NCBI GenBank assembly: GCA_046328225.1
Contig: JAXLWZ010000003.1
Location: forward strand, 176,074-240,073
DNA from: Amarobacillus sp046328225
GTDB lineage: Bacteria; Chloroflexota; Dehalococcoidia; Tepidiformales; Tepidiformaceae
Direction: 5' to 3'
Length of the DNA: 64,000 bases
This document shows positions 51,744-60,071 of the stretch, one piece after another. How positions within the stretch are numbered: the stretch's first letter is position 1; each line of letters starts with the position of its first letter. The position numbers and the translations under genes are program-made. Under the pieces are notes generated by a model that saw only the letters and a list, made by a program, of their open reading frames with translations, was not told where the DNA came from and did no database searches.

Positions 51744-53225
51744 TCATTCGGACAGCTCCTTGCGGAGGAGGTCGCGGACGGCGTCGGGATTGGCGCGGCC
51801 GCGGGTTTCCTTCATGACGGCGCCCATGAGGGAATTGACGGCGGCTTCCTTGCCGGAACGGAAGTCGGCGACGGCTTTTGGATTCGCTTCGATGGCTTTG
51901 CGGACGAATCCTTCGAGTTCGCCGGAGCCGCCGAGCCGGGCAAGGCCGGCGCGTTCGACGATGACGGTGGCGGACTCGCCGGATTCCGTCATCTTTTCGA
52001 AAACCTCCTTGGCGACGGCGCCGGTGATGGCGCCGGACTCGGCCATGGCGATGAGCTCGCCGAGGGCCGCGGGGGTGACGCGCAGCGAGGCGACGGTGCG
52101 CCCGGTGACGGCGTTCACCCAGCGGCCGACTTCGCCGAGCACCCAGTTCGCCCCGAGCTTGATGGCGCGGGCACGGTCGCCGGGGATGGCGGCGACGACG
52201 GCGTCGTAGTACTCCGCGCGGTCGCGTGATTCGGTGAGGGTGCTGGCTTCGTATTCGGAGAGCCCGAGGGCGAGGAGCCTCGCGCGGCGCGCGGCCGGCA
52301 GTTCGGGCAGGCGGGCACGGACGCGCTCGACGAAGTCGCGGCTGAGCTCGAGCGGCGGCAAATCGGGCTCGGGGAAGTAGCGGTAGTCGTTGGCTTCTTC
52401 CTTGGAGCGCTGGGAAACGGTGACCTGGCGCTCATCGACCCAGCCGCGGGTCTCCTGCACGATTTTGCCGCCTTCGCGCAGGACGGCGGCCTGGCGGATC
52501 TCCTCGAAGGCGAGGGCATCGTGCACGGCGCGGAAGCTGTTCATGTTCTTGATTTCGACCTTCGTGCCGAAGGCGGCCGTGCCTTTGGGGCGAAGGGAGA
52601 CGTTGGCATCGCAGCGGAAGTTGCCTTCTTCCATGTTGGCGTCGCTGACGCCGATGTAGCGCAGGACCTGGCGGAGGCGGACAAGGTAGTCGCGGGCCTC
52701 GGCGGGGGTGCGCATATCGGGTTCGCTGACGATTTCCATGAGCGGCGTACCGGAGCGGTTCACATCGACGAGGCTGTAGCCCTCGCCGGTGGCGGCATCG
52801 ACGCGGTGGAGGAGGCGGGCGGTGTCCTCTTCCATGTGCACGCGGGTGATGCCGATGCGGCGGGGGGCTTCGCCTTCGACCTGGATTTCGAGCCAGCCGT
52901 CCTTGCAGACGGGGAGGTCGTACTGGGAGACCTGGTAGCCCTTCATGAGGTCCGGGTAGTGGTAGTTCTTGCGGTCGAACTTGCTGAATTCGGCGATGTG
53001 GCAGTTGAGGGCGAGGCCGGTCATGGCGATGTATTCGATCGCCTGCTCGTTGATGACGGGGAGGACGCCGGGCATGCCCATGCACACGGGGCAGACGTGC
53101 GTGTTCGGGGCGGCCCCTGAGTACGCGGTGCTGCAGCCGCAGAACATCTTGCTTTTGGTGATCAGCTGACAGTGCACTTCGAGGCCGATGACGGTCTCGA
53201 ACTCGATAGCCACGGCGGTCGTCAT
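51744..53225 (-). CDS. gatB: Asp-tRNA(Asn)/Glu-tRNA(Gln) amidotransferase subunit B
   Basis: 493 residues. GatB binds mischarged tRNA and activates it for amidation with GatA/GatC. FETVIGLEVHCQLITKSKMF opening, CPVCMGMPG, the zinc-site cysteines, DVNRSGTPLMEIVSEPD, and a C-terminal YqeY-like tail (EVFEKMTESGESATVIVE). ATG 53225 with GGGAGGGTGGT upstream. GatA and GatC are not in the window. Confidence 0.96.
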   Translation of the reverse strand: MTTAVAIEFETVIGLEVHCQLITKSKMFCGCSTAYSGAAPNTHVCPVCMGMPGVLPVINEQAIEYIAMTGLALNCHIAEFSKFDRKNYHYPDLMKGYQVSQYDLPVCKDGWLEIQVEGEAPRRIGITRVHMEEDTARLLHRVDAATGEGYSLVDVNRSGTPLMEIVSEPDMRTPAEARDYLVRLRQVLRYIGVSDANMEEGNFRCDANVSLRPKGTAAFGTKVEIKNMNSFRAVHDALAFEEIRQAAVLREGGKIVQETRGWVDERQVTVSQRSKEEANDYRYFPEPDLPPLELSRDFVERVRARLPELPAARRARLLALGLSEYEASTLTESRDRAEYYDAVVAAIPGDRARAIKLGANWVLGEVGRWVNAVTGRTVASLRVTPAALGELIAMAESGAITGAVAKEVFEKMTESGESATVIVERAGLARLGGSGELEGFVRKAIEANPKAVADFRSGKEAAVNSLMGAVMKETRGRANPDAVRDLLRKELSE

Positions 53226-53319
53226 ACCACCCTCCCAACCGCCCCGGGGACGATTCCCGAGTATAGGCGCGGGTTTTCGGGAGGGACAATGCGAGGCCGC
53301 ATTGCAAGTTGGCGGATGG

Positions 53320-54177
53320 TCAGCTTTCGAGCAGGGGCGCGAGGAAGGCATCGAGGGCGGCGGCGGCCTCCGGTTCGGTGAGGACGGGCGCGTGGCCGAC
53401 GTTCGGCACCTCGACGGACGCGGTCCCGGGGTGGGCTTCGACCATGCGGGCGAGGGTGGCGCCGGCGAGGACGTCGCTCTGCGCGCCACGGACGATGAGC
53501 AGCGGGCAGGAGATGGCGTTGTAGGCGTCCCAGGGGGCCATGGACGGAGCCACGGGCTGCTGGGTGCGCACGGCCGGGTCCATCTTCCAGACCCAGACGC
53601 CGGAATCGGAGCGGCGCACGTGCCAGCGGGCGAACTCGGCGAGCTGCTCCTCGGGGAGGTGGGCGAGCATGGGGCCGTAGTTTTCGCGGTAGTACTTCAC
53701 GACGGCTTTCATGTCGGCGAAGGCTTCGGGGGCGTGCCCGACGTAGCCGATGATGCGCGCCAGGCCGGTGGGGTCGATCTCGGGGCCGATGTCGTTGAGG
53801 ACGGCGCGGGTGACGCGACCCGGGTAACGGGGCTGGTAGTTCATGGTGATCATGCCGCCCATGGAAGTGCCGATGAGGGCCATGCGTTCGAGGCCGAGGG
53901 CTTCGCGGACGGCTTCCAGGTCGGCGACGTAGTTGTCGGCGTGGTAGCCGCCGGCGGGCCCCCACTGCGTTTCGCCGCGGCCGCGGACATCGAGGCAGTA
54001 GACGTGGAAGCGACGCGCGAGGCGGGCGGCGACGCCATCGAAGGTGTGGGCCTGGCCGGCGAGGCCGTGGATGAGCATGACCACGGGCGCGCCGGGGTGG
54101 CCCCGGGCGATGAGGTGGTGACGGAGGCCATTGGCCTGGACGAAGATGTCGCGCACGCCGGGAACGGGGTCGGCCAT
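53320..54177 (-). CDS. Alpha/beta-fold hydrolase
   Basis: 285 residues: oxyanion LIHGLAG, nucleophile GTSMGGM, acid in RGAQSDVL and His in GHAPVL. A lid region (ENYGPMLAHLPEEQLAEF) inserts before the acid. Resembles lactonase/haloperoxidase-like esterases. GAGGGAG lies ~10 bp before the ATG and TAGAAT ~30 bp further up (54217 region). Substrate unknown. Confidence 0.85.
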   Translation of the reverse strand: MADPVPGVRDIFVQANGLRHHLIARGHPGAPVVMLIHGLAGQAHTFDGVAARLARRFHVYCLDVRGRGETQWGPAGGYHADNYVADLEAVREALGLERMALIGTSMGGMITMNYQPRYPGRVTRAVLNDIGPEIDPTGLARIIGYVGHAPEAFADMKAVVKYYRENYGPMLAHLPEEQLAEFARWHVRRSDSGVWVWKMDPAVRTQQPVAPSMAPWDAYNAISCPLLIVRGAQSDVLAGATLARMVEAHPGTASVEVPNVGHAPVLTEPEAAAALDAFLAPLLES

Positions 54178-54251
54178 CGTGGGGTACTCCCTCGCGGAAT
54201 GCGCGGGATTCTAACCCTTGCGGCGGTGATGACCAGCCCCGCAAGGCGAAC

Positions 54252-55076
54252 TCACTCGCGGTGGCGCAGGCGCATGGGGTGCGGGTGCGGCCGAGGGACG
54301 TGGGGGCGGTGCCCTCGCCACCAGGCGGGGGTGGTGATGGGGGTGAGCCAGAGGGCAAGCACCCAGGAGAGCGCGATCAGCAGGGCTCCGACGAACATGT
54401 CGAAGAAGAGGTGGTTCGCGGTCACGACGACGGACCAGCCGACGGCGACGGCGATGATGGCGGCGACGGCACGCGCGAGGCGGTTCGGGGTCGCGCGCCA
54501 GACGGCGGAGGCGGCAAGCGCGACCCAGGCGAAGTGGAAGCTGGGCAACGCGGCGTATTCGTTGAGGAACCACTTCGGCTGCATGTCCTTGTTCGAGCCG
54601 TGGACGGTATCGATGAAGCCGTAATCGAAGCCGTGCCCGGCAAGGAAGCGGGGTGGCGCGGCCGGGAAGAGCCAGTAGCCCATGAGCCCGAACACGGCGG
54701 AGATGAGCAGCACCGTGCGGATGAAGCGGAATTCGTCCAGGTGGAAGTAGGCGAGCCAGGTGCCGATGACGATGAGCACGGGGAAGAGGCCCCAGACGTA
54801 GCAGATGTTCGCGATGTCGATGACGAAGGGCCAGCGCAGGAAGGCGTCCTGGAAGTCCTGTTCGTGGAAGATGCCGAGGCGCTGTTCGAGGCGCACGACC
54901 TGCTGCATGCGGTCGACGGAGGCCGGGATGTCGTCGGGGTGGCTGCCGCGGGCGAGGAAGTAGAGGCCGAGCAGCACGACGGTCAGCCCGAGTTCGATGG
55001 ATGCGGTACGCCGGCTGTGCGCGACTGTCCGGGCCATGCCCCGCGCCGCGCTCGCCGGTGCTGTTGCCGTCGTCAT
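54252..55076 (-). CDS. PAP2-superfamily membrane phosphatase/phosphotransferase
   Basis: 274 residues, about six helices. PAP2_3-type (inositol-phosphorylceramide-synthase-like) motifs: GYWLFPAAPPRF, LPSFHFAWVAL (His of motif 2) and TANHLFFDMFVG (His/Asp of motif 3). Likely removes or transfers a phosphate-linked headgroup of lipids at the outer face. His/Pro/Arg-rich C-terminal tail. The ATG at 55076 directly abuts AAGGG, so ATG 55037 is an alternative. Confidence 0.8.
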   Translation of the reverse strand: MTTATAPASAARGMARTVAHSRRTASIELGLTVVLLGLYFLARGSHPDDIPASVDRMQQVVRLEQRLGIFHEQDFQDAFLRWPFVIDIANICYVWGLFPVLIVIGTWLAYFHLDEFRFIRTVLLISAVFGLMGYWLFPAAPPRFLAGHGFDYGFIDTVHGSNKDMQPKWFLNEYAALPSFHFAWVALAASAVWRATPNRLARAVAAIIAVAVGWSVVVTANHLFFDMFVGALLIALSWVLALWLTPITTPAWWRGHRPHVPRPHPHPMRLRHRE

Positions 55077-55152
55077 CCCTTCGACTGTCTCAGAGGAGAA
55101 CGAGGGTTGCAATGGGCCGATCTTTGGGCATCTTGCCCGGCCGGTGGGACGG

Positions 55153-56040
55153 TTACTTGCGGCGCAGGAACTCGGCGCGGCGGCGGGCGACGTCGTCGTA
55201 GCCGTCGTCGTAGGGCGTTTCGGAGGGGAGCGGGAGGTAGCGCAGGGCGAGCGCGAAGCCGGCGGCGGTGAGCGTGATGACGATGCCGGCGGCGAGGGCC
55301 ACGAGGTAGTTGCGCTCGGGGATGCGCGAGACGGCGAGGATGATGTCGCGAAGGTCGTGGCGGAGGGGGTCATCGCCGCCGAGGGCGGTCACGGCGCGGC
55401 CCGCGAGCCAGGCGGCGGTAAAGCCGGGGATGGCGGCCATCACGGTCGCGATGCCGAGCTGGCGCATGCGCTTGAAGCCGCTGTTGCGCAGGACGACGAG
55501 TACGGCGGCGAGCGCGGTGAGGAGCGCGAGCACGATCGCGGCGGCGTTGGCATGGCCGTGCTGCTTCTCGGAGAGCGTGCCCGCGGCCTGCTCCATGAGG
55601 CCATCGGGGCTGAAGAAGCTGAGCTGCTGGCTGCCGGTGCGGTCGAAGGCGCCGAGCCCTTCGGCGTAGACGATGGCGGCGGAGCGTTCGAGAAGGAGGT
55701 CGCGCAGTTGGGCGTTCGAAAGCGTCGCGGCCTCCTGGCGAGTGACGTAGACATCGAGGGGGTAGCCGGGGACGGTGACGGAGGACTGGTTGGAGGCGGC
55801 GGCGATTTCGCGGAGCTCATCGCCGTGCTGGGCGAGGACGAGGTCGACTTCGCTCAGGGAGGCGATGCCGCTGGCGAGGATGTCCGTCGCGGGCCCGGGC
55901 GCGGTCACCTGGCGGGTGCTGAGGGCGCCGATGAGGAGGAAGACGCAGATGCCGAGGAAGAAGGTGTAGGCGGCGGTGCCGCTGTCATCGATGCCGGCGG
56001 GGGGGCCCGAAGGCCGGGGTTCGCGGTGCAAGAGGCTCAC
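55153..56040 (-). CDS. Multi-spanning membrane protein of unknown function
   Basis: 295 residues with about four helices (TAAYTFFLGICVFLLIGAL, AAAIVLALLTALAAVLVVL, LGIATVMAAIPGFTAAWLAG, YLVALAAGIVITLTAAGFAL). A ~110-residue extracellular loop after the first helix (TDILASGIASLSEVDLVLAQ) follows. Starts 10 bp after the RDD gene stop, so likely cotranscribed. No family recognised. Confidence 0.65.
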   Translation of the reverse strand: MSLLHREPRPSGPPAGIDDSGTAAYTFFLGICVFLLIGALSTRQVTAPGPATDILASGIASLSEVDLVLAQHGDELREIAAASNQSSVTVPGYPLDVYVTRQEAATLSNAQLRDLLLERSAAIVYAEGLGAFDRTGSQQLSFFSPDGLMEQAAGTLSEKQHGHANAAAIVLALLTALAAVLVVLRNSGFKRMRQLGIATVMAAIPGFTAAWLAGRAVTALGGDDPLRHDLRDIILAVSRIPERNYLVALAAGIVITLTAAGFALALRYLPLPSETPYDDGYDDVARRRAEFLRRK

Positions 56041-56049
56041 GCGCCGCTC

Positions 56050-56631
56050 CTACTGGATGCGCACCACGACCGTCCCGGCGATGCGATCGTGGAGGGTGCG
56101 GCGGCGGGAATCGAAGACGGCGATGAGGCAGCCGGCCGCGGCAACCAGGCAGCTGAGGCCGACGGCGAGGCCGGCCTGCCAGGTGGTATCGCGCACGGAG
56201 AAGGCAATGAGGGCGCCGATGGCGACGATCAGGGGATAGACGAGCTGGCCGATGACGCGGGCCATGGCGCCGATGACTCCGAGCGGGCGGCCATCGGAGC
56301 GGATGACCATGAGCGCCATCACGGCGGCGCCCACGGTCTGGCCTTTCCAGGCGAGCGACACGAAGAAATACAGGAGGATCGCGGGCGCGATGGCGCCGAC
56401 GCAGCCCCAGAAGATGTTGAGCGCGGTGGAACTGGGGTCGACGCGTTCGAAATCGCTGGAGATGAGAACGATGGTGGAGCCAATGACGACCATGAGGGCG
56501 CCGATGATGAAGATCACGAGCAGGTCGAGCGTGCCGGCGACGACGCGGGATTCGAAGGAGCCATAGGAGATGCGGTAGGCCGGGCGAGCCGGGTTCCGCG
56601 GTGCGCGCGCCTGGGCGCTGGTCGCCGTCAT
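56050..56631 (-). CDS. RDD-family membrane protein
   Basis: 194 residues, about four helices, with the RDD signature pieces R and D-D in SFESRVVAGTLDLLVIF and DSRRRTLHDRIAGTVVV. RDD proteins are linked to Na+/H+ exchange or envelope functions in a few cases. ATG 56631 is set by TACACT 8 bp upstream; no ribosome-binding site. Confidence 0.8.
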   Translation of the reverse strand: MTATSAQARAPRNPARPAYRISYGSFESRVVAGTLDLLVIFIIGALMVVIGSTIVLISSDFERVDPSSTALNIFWGCVGAIAPAILLYFFVSLAWKGQTVGAAVMALMVIRSDGRPLGVIGAMARVIGQLVYPLIVAIGALIAFSVRDTTWQAGLAVGLSCLVAAAGCLIAVFDSRRRTLHDRIAGTVVVRIQ

Positions 56632-56639
56632 GGGGGTGG

Positions 56640-56645
56640 AGTGTA
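56640..56645 (-). promoter_or_regulatory. -10-like box of a probable leaderless promoter
   Basis: TACACT (minus strand) ends 8 bp before ATG 56631 of the RDD gene. Confidence 0.45.
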
Positions 56646-56679
56646 CCGCAGCGGGGAGTAGGAGACAGGCAAGGGAGGG

Positions 56680-56724
56680 GGCTCGAGGTTCGAGGTTTGA
56701 GGCTCGAGGTGGGGCAACCCCGGA
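56680..56724 (+). repeat. 7-bp repeat array (GGYTCGA type) with CAACCCCGG block
   Basis: GGCTCGA, GGTTCGA, GGTTTGA, GGCTCGA in exact phase, then GGTGGGGCAACCCCGGAGGAG. The GGGGCAACCCCGG piece is itself palindromic (GGGG/CCCC) and recurs at 23014 and 62306. Fills the gap between two divergent genes. Confidence 0.8.
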
Positions 56725-56760
56725 GGAGTCGCGGCGGTGGGAATGGCCCGGACGTTGCCG

Positions 56761-56766
56761 TAGAGT
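56761..56766 (+). promoter_or_regulatory. -10-like box of a probable leaderless promoter
   Basis: TAGAGT, 6 bp before GTG 56773 of the nucleosidase-like gene; no Shine-Dalgarno in GCGCGC. Confidence 0.4.
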
Positions 56767-56772
56767 GCGCGC

Positions 56773-57540
56773 GTGTACCGGGAGTTGGGCGCGGGGGACC
56801 ACCAGCGGGTGCTGGGTATCGCGGCGGAGGATGTGCCGGAGCTGCTGCTGCTCGTCGGCGTGTTCGATGTGCATGGGACGCTGGGGCGCTTCGCGGGCTA
56901 CCTCGAAGGCGCGCGGGAGATGGGCCGCTTCCCGGGATACCTGGGGACGGTTGATGGCGTGCGCGTGGGATTGAGCGCGGCCTTCGGCGGGCCGATGGCG
57001 GCGGTGCACGCCCACACCTGGATCGGCGCGGGCACGCGCGCGGTGGTGCAGCTGGGCTGGTTCGGGGCGTTGCAGGCGGGCATGGGGTTCGGCGATGTGC
57101 TGGTGCCGCGGCACGCCCAGCGCGAGGACGGCGTGAGCGACTGGTACCTGGCGAAGGGCATCCTCTCCGATGCGACGGCGGGTTTCGCGAGCGGGATCAC
57201 GGCGGCGCTGGGCGCCCGCGGCATCCCCTGCGGGGAGCACGCGATCTTCAGCACGCCGGCGCTGCTGGCGGAATCGCGCGAGGTGATCGCGGACTGGAGC
57301 CGCCACGGCTGGCAGGGCGTCGATATGGAGACGGCGGCGACGTTCGCGGTGGCGAAGGCGCTGGGCGCGGCGCGTGCGGCGGCGCTCATCCGGCTCGACG
57401 ACCTGATCAGCGAGGAGGACAGCCTCGTGCAATCGATGGCGCGCGAGCGGCGGGCGTTCATCCGCGAGCGCGAGCGGGCGGTGCTGGAGTGCGCGGTCGA
57501 AGGGTATGCGCGCTTCCGGGACGGTGGCGGCGGCGCCTGA
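56773..57540 (+). CDS. Nucleoside phosphorylase-superfamily protein
   Basis: 255 residues. PNP_UDP_1 fold: FGGPMAAVHAHTWIGAGTRA (Gly-rich phosphate loop), QLGWFGALQAGMGFGDVLVP and GVDMETAATFAVAKALG, in which the Glu contacts ribose. Cleaves a purine or pyrimidine nucleoside with phosphate or water. GTG start fixed by a TAGAGT box. Confidence 0.82.
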   Translation: MYRELGAGDHQRVLGIAAEDVPELLLLVGVFDVHGTLGRFAGYLEGAREMGRFPGYLGTVDGVRVGLSAAFGGPMAAVHAHTWIGAGTRAVVQLGWFGALQAGMGFGDVLVPRHAQREDGVSDWYLAKGILSDATAGFASGITAALGARGIPCGEHAIFSTPALLAESREVIADWSRHGWQGVDMETAATFAVAKALGAARAAALIRLDDLISEEDSLVQSMARERRAFIRERERAVLECAVEGYARFRDGGGGA

Positions 57541-57642
57541 GGGAGGTTCGTGCCGCTCGCAACCGGGAGACTCGGCGTCGCAAGACCTTCGCGATGCCGC
57601 CCGGGATACGTTCGAGCGCAAGACCAACCCGGGAGGCATGCA

Positions 57643-58251
57643 ATGGCCCGAGTCGAGAAGACGATCGAAGTGCACGTGCCGGTGCGCACGGCCTACAACC
57701 AGTGGACGCAGTTCGAGGAGTTCCCGGCGTTCATGGAAGGCGTCGAGCAGGTGGTGCAGGTGGATGATTCGCACCTGCACTGGCGCGCGAGCATCGGCGG
57801 GATGGCGCGCGAATGGGATGCCGAGATCCGCGAGCAGGTGCCGGACGAGAAGGTCATCTGGCTGGCGACGGACGGCCGCGAGAACGCGGGCATGGTGAAG
57901 TTCGACAGCCTGGGGCCGGAGCTCACGCGCGTGCACCTGGAGATGAGCTTCGACCCGGAGGGCTTCAGCGAAAACATGGGCGACAAGCTGGGGTTCGTCA
58001 GCCGCCGCGTGGCGGGCGACCTCGCGCGGTTCAAGGAGTTCATCGAGCGGCGCGGGACGGAGACTGGCGGCTGGCGCGGCGAAATCCACAACCCGGACGT
58101 GCCGGGCGGGCACACGCGTGGATCGCTGGAGGCGGGCAGTGAGGCGGGCTATGAGCCGGGCGGCGAAGGCGGCTTCGGCGAATCGGGCGGCGCAATCGAC
58201 CGGGGCGGGATGATGCGCGGCACCTTCGACCCGAACAGCGGGCCGCGGTAG
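57643..58251 (+). CDS. SRPBCC-family (polyketide cyclase-like) protein
   Basis: 202 residues. Residues 1-145 are a START/SRPBCC domain (TIEVHVPVRTAYNQWTQFEE, VDDSHLHWRASIGG, SLGPELTRVHLEM, FKEFIERRG), which binds a hydrophobic ligand; the C-terminal ~55 residues are Gly-rich and disordered (GSEAGYEPGGEGGFGESGG). ATG with GGGAGG 7 bp upstream. Similar proteins are often called coenzyme Q-binding or stress-related cyclase/dehydrase. Confidence 0.8.
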   Translation: MARVEKTIEVHVPVRTAYNQWTQFEEFPAFMEGVEQVVQVDDSHLHWRASIGGMAREWDAEIREQVPDEKVIWLATDGRENAGMVKFDSLGPELTRVHLEMSFDPEGFSENMGDKLGFVSRRVAGDLARFKEFIERRGTETGGWRGEIHNPDVPGGHTRGSLEAGSEAGYEPGGEGGFGESGGAIDRGGMMRGTFDPNSGPR

Positions 58252-58374
58252 CGCGCACCAGCCGGGACCGGCCGAGGGGGCGCGCGTGTCATTCCGCGCC
58301 CGCCCGGCCGGCGCGAAGGGTGCGACCCTTCCCCAAGCCTAACCTGCATTTCTTCCGCCAAACATGGCCCGCCC

Positions 58375-58380
58375 GTACAC
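58375..58380 (+). promoter_or_regulatory. -10-like box for the surface-protein/protease operon
   Basis: TACACT about 30 bp before ATG 58411; the short leader contains GGGGGAC as ribosome-binding site. Confidence 0.4.
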
Positions 58381-58410
58381 TCGCGTCACCACAACACCCG
58401 GGGGACGCAC

Positions 58411-59193
58411 ATGACGCGCGGGCTTTTGCTCGCACTGGGCGCCTGTCTCGCCGTGTCCCTCCTGGGCGCCGCGTGCGGCGGCGATGACGATGCCGGGGCT
58501 TCGAGCGAGCCCGGCAAGACACCGACGGCGGGGGCCTCGCAGGGCACGCCGGCGGTCCTCGCGGGGCCCGCGAGCAAGTATTCGCTGCTCCAGGACGACC
58601 TCGGGCGGGGCTACATCACCGATATCAAGGGCACGGTCGTGCTCGACCTGAAGAGCTACGCGGCGACGCCGGTCTTCAAGACGGCGCCGGAGGGCGAGAA
58701 GCAGCTCACCGAGTGGGGCTACATCGACGGGTACCAGACGGCCGTGGAGCCGGAGGGGCGCGAGGAAGCGACGCTGACGGGCGCCTACGCGCTCGTGATG
58801 GAGACGCATCTCTTCAACGACGCCGCCGGGGCGAAGAAGTTCTACGACTACCTGCAGACGGTGCGGAACAAGCAATCGACGATCGTGCAGGCGCAGCAGG
58901 TGGGCGAGGAATCGGTCGTGGCCTACCTGACGACGGGGAAGATCCGGGGTTCGAACGTGGACCGCGCGATCCATCAGCTGTATTTCCGGAGGGGGAACCT
59001 GGTGGGGGTGGTGATGACGATCGGAGCGGCGCCGTTCATGAAGCCTGACTACGTGGCGGCGGCGGCGAAGCTGATGGACGACAAGGCGCTGGGGACGCGG
59101 CCGGCGCCTTCGCCGACGCCGACTTCTAACTACACGCCCCCGGCGAATCGCCAGCCCACGACCGCGGCGGCGACGGCGACGGCACGGCCATGA
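58411..59193 (+). CDS. Lipoprotein, first of a tandem paralogous pair
   Basis: 260 residues: signal ending LLGAAC (Cys22), low-complexity linker, folded domain ~50-225, and a Pro/Thr tail. The domain shares EGEKQLTEWGYIDGYQTAVE with GETQLTQWGYKDGYQAVYE of the next gene, and LYFRRGNLVGVVMTIGAAPF with FVFRRGNLVVTVQTYGAEPY. No known family. Its last 4 bp overlap the next start (ATGA), and that one overlaps the protease gene. Confidence 0.75.
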   Translation: MTRGLLLALGACLAVSLLGAACGGDDDAGASSEPGKTPTAGASQGTPAVLAGPASKYSLLQDDLGRGYITDIKGTVVLDLKSYAATPVFKTAPEGEKQLTEWGYIDGYQTAVEPEGREEATLTGAYALVMETHLFNDAAGAKKFYDYLQTVRNKQSTIVQAQQVGEESVVAYLTTGKIRGSNVDRAIHQLYFRRGNLVGVVMTIGAAPFMKPDYVAAAAKLMDDKALGTRPAPSPTPTSNYTPPANRQPTTAAATATARP

Positions 59194-60071
59194 GCAACCG
59201 GCGGCCGGCCCCGGCCTTTCGTTCGAAGGAGCACTACGCACAGGAGCGGCGGCGGCGGAACCTCATCCTCGGCGGCATCGTGGGCGCGATAGCGCTGGTT
59301 GCGGCGATCGCGGGGGGCGCGTTCCTGCTCTTCGCGGGCGATGACGACGGCGGCGACGGTGGGACGAGCGCGCAGGGCCTGAGCGGGCGGCCGACACAGG
59401 CGCCTTCGCAGAGCCGGACGGGGACGCAGGATTCGCGGTCGCCTTCGCTGGATGGCCCGGCGAGCCGCTACGCGCCGGAGCTCGGGGAGCTGCCGAAGAA
59501 CTACGCCGTGCTGCCGCCGGACACGTTCTCGATGACGCCGCTGCAGTACGCGAGCGTGGGCGGCGCCTTCGACACGCCGGAGCAGGGCGAAACGCAGCTG
59601 ACGCAGTGGGGCTACAAGGATGGCTACCAGGCGGTGTACGAACCGGCCGGGAAGCTCGCCGAGCTGCTCAGCGGGCTCTACTACGTGACCGTGAACACTG
59701 TGCTCTTCGATACGGACGACGGGGCGCGGCGTCTGTACAACCAGATGCAAACGAAGTACCAGGAGCGGGCCGGCTCGGTGAAGGTTTCGAACGTGAAGGG
59801 GCTGGGGAACGAATCGATGGCGTGGCTGTTCGTGCCTTCGGAAAGCGGTGTGCCGGGAACCATCGGGACATCGGACACCGTTGGTATTTATCATCGGTTT
59901 GTCTTCCGGCGGGGGAACCTGGTGGTGACGGTGCAGACCTACGGGGCGGAGCCGTACATGAACATCGATCGAGCGCGAGAGCTGGCGGCGGTGGTGGACG
60001 ACCGCGCGCTGGGCGGGCGGGCGGCATCGACGCCGACGCCCCGGCCGACGTCCGCAATCGGCGCCCGGTGA
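59190..60071 (+). CDS. Membrane-anchored paralogue of the preceding lipoprotein
   Basis: 293 residues. Instead of a lipobox it has a basic cytoplasmic N-terminus and one helix (NLILGGIVGAIALVAAIAGG), an Asp/Gly-rich linker, the same folded domain as its neighbour (~85-270) and a Pro/Thr tail. GLYYVTVNTVLFDTDDGARR corresponds to GAYALVMETHLFNDAAGAKK of the lipoprotein. The gene overlaps both neighbours by 4 bp, so lipoprotein, this protein and the subtilase are one translational unit. Confidence 0.75.
   Translation: MSNRRPAPAFRSKEHYAQERRRRNLILGGIVGAIALVAAIAGGAFLLFAGDDDGGDGGTSAQGLSGRPTQAPSQSRTGTQDSRSPSLDGPASRYAPELGELPKNYAVLPPDTFSMTPLQYASVGGAFDTPEQGETQLTQWGYKDGYQAVYEPAGKLAELLSGLYYVTVNTVLFDTDDGARRLYNQMQTKYQERAGSVKVSNVKGLGNESMAWLFVPSESGVPGTIGTSDTVGIYHRFVFRRGNLVVTVQTYGAEPYMNIDRARELAAVVDDRALGGRAASTPTPRPTSAIGAR

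Noticed and set aside
50126..53225. Single long operon gatB to rlmN under one promoter
   Set aside because: Spacing is tight from yvcK onward, but an extended -10 sits directly before yvcK, so at least two transcription units are likely.
58315..58331. Small hairpin GAAGGGT/ACCCTTC after the SRPBCC gene as terminator
   Set aside because: Only 7 bp with no T-run on the plus strand; it may help termination but cannot be called with confidence.
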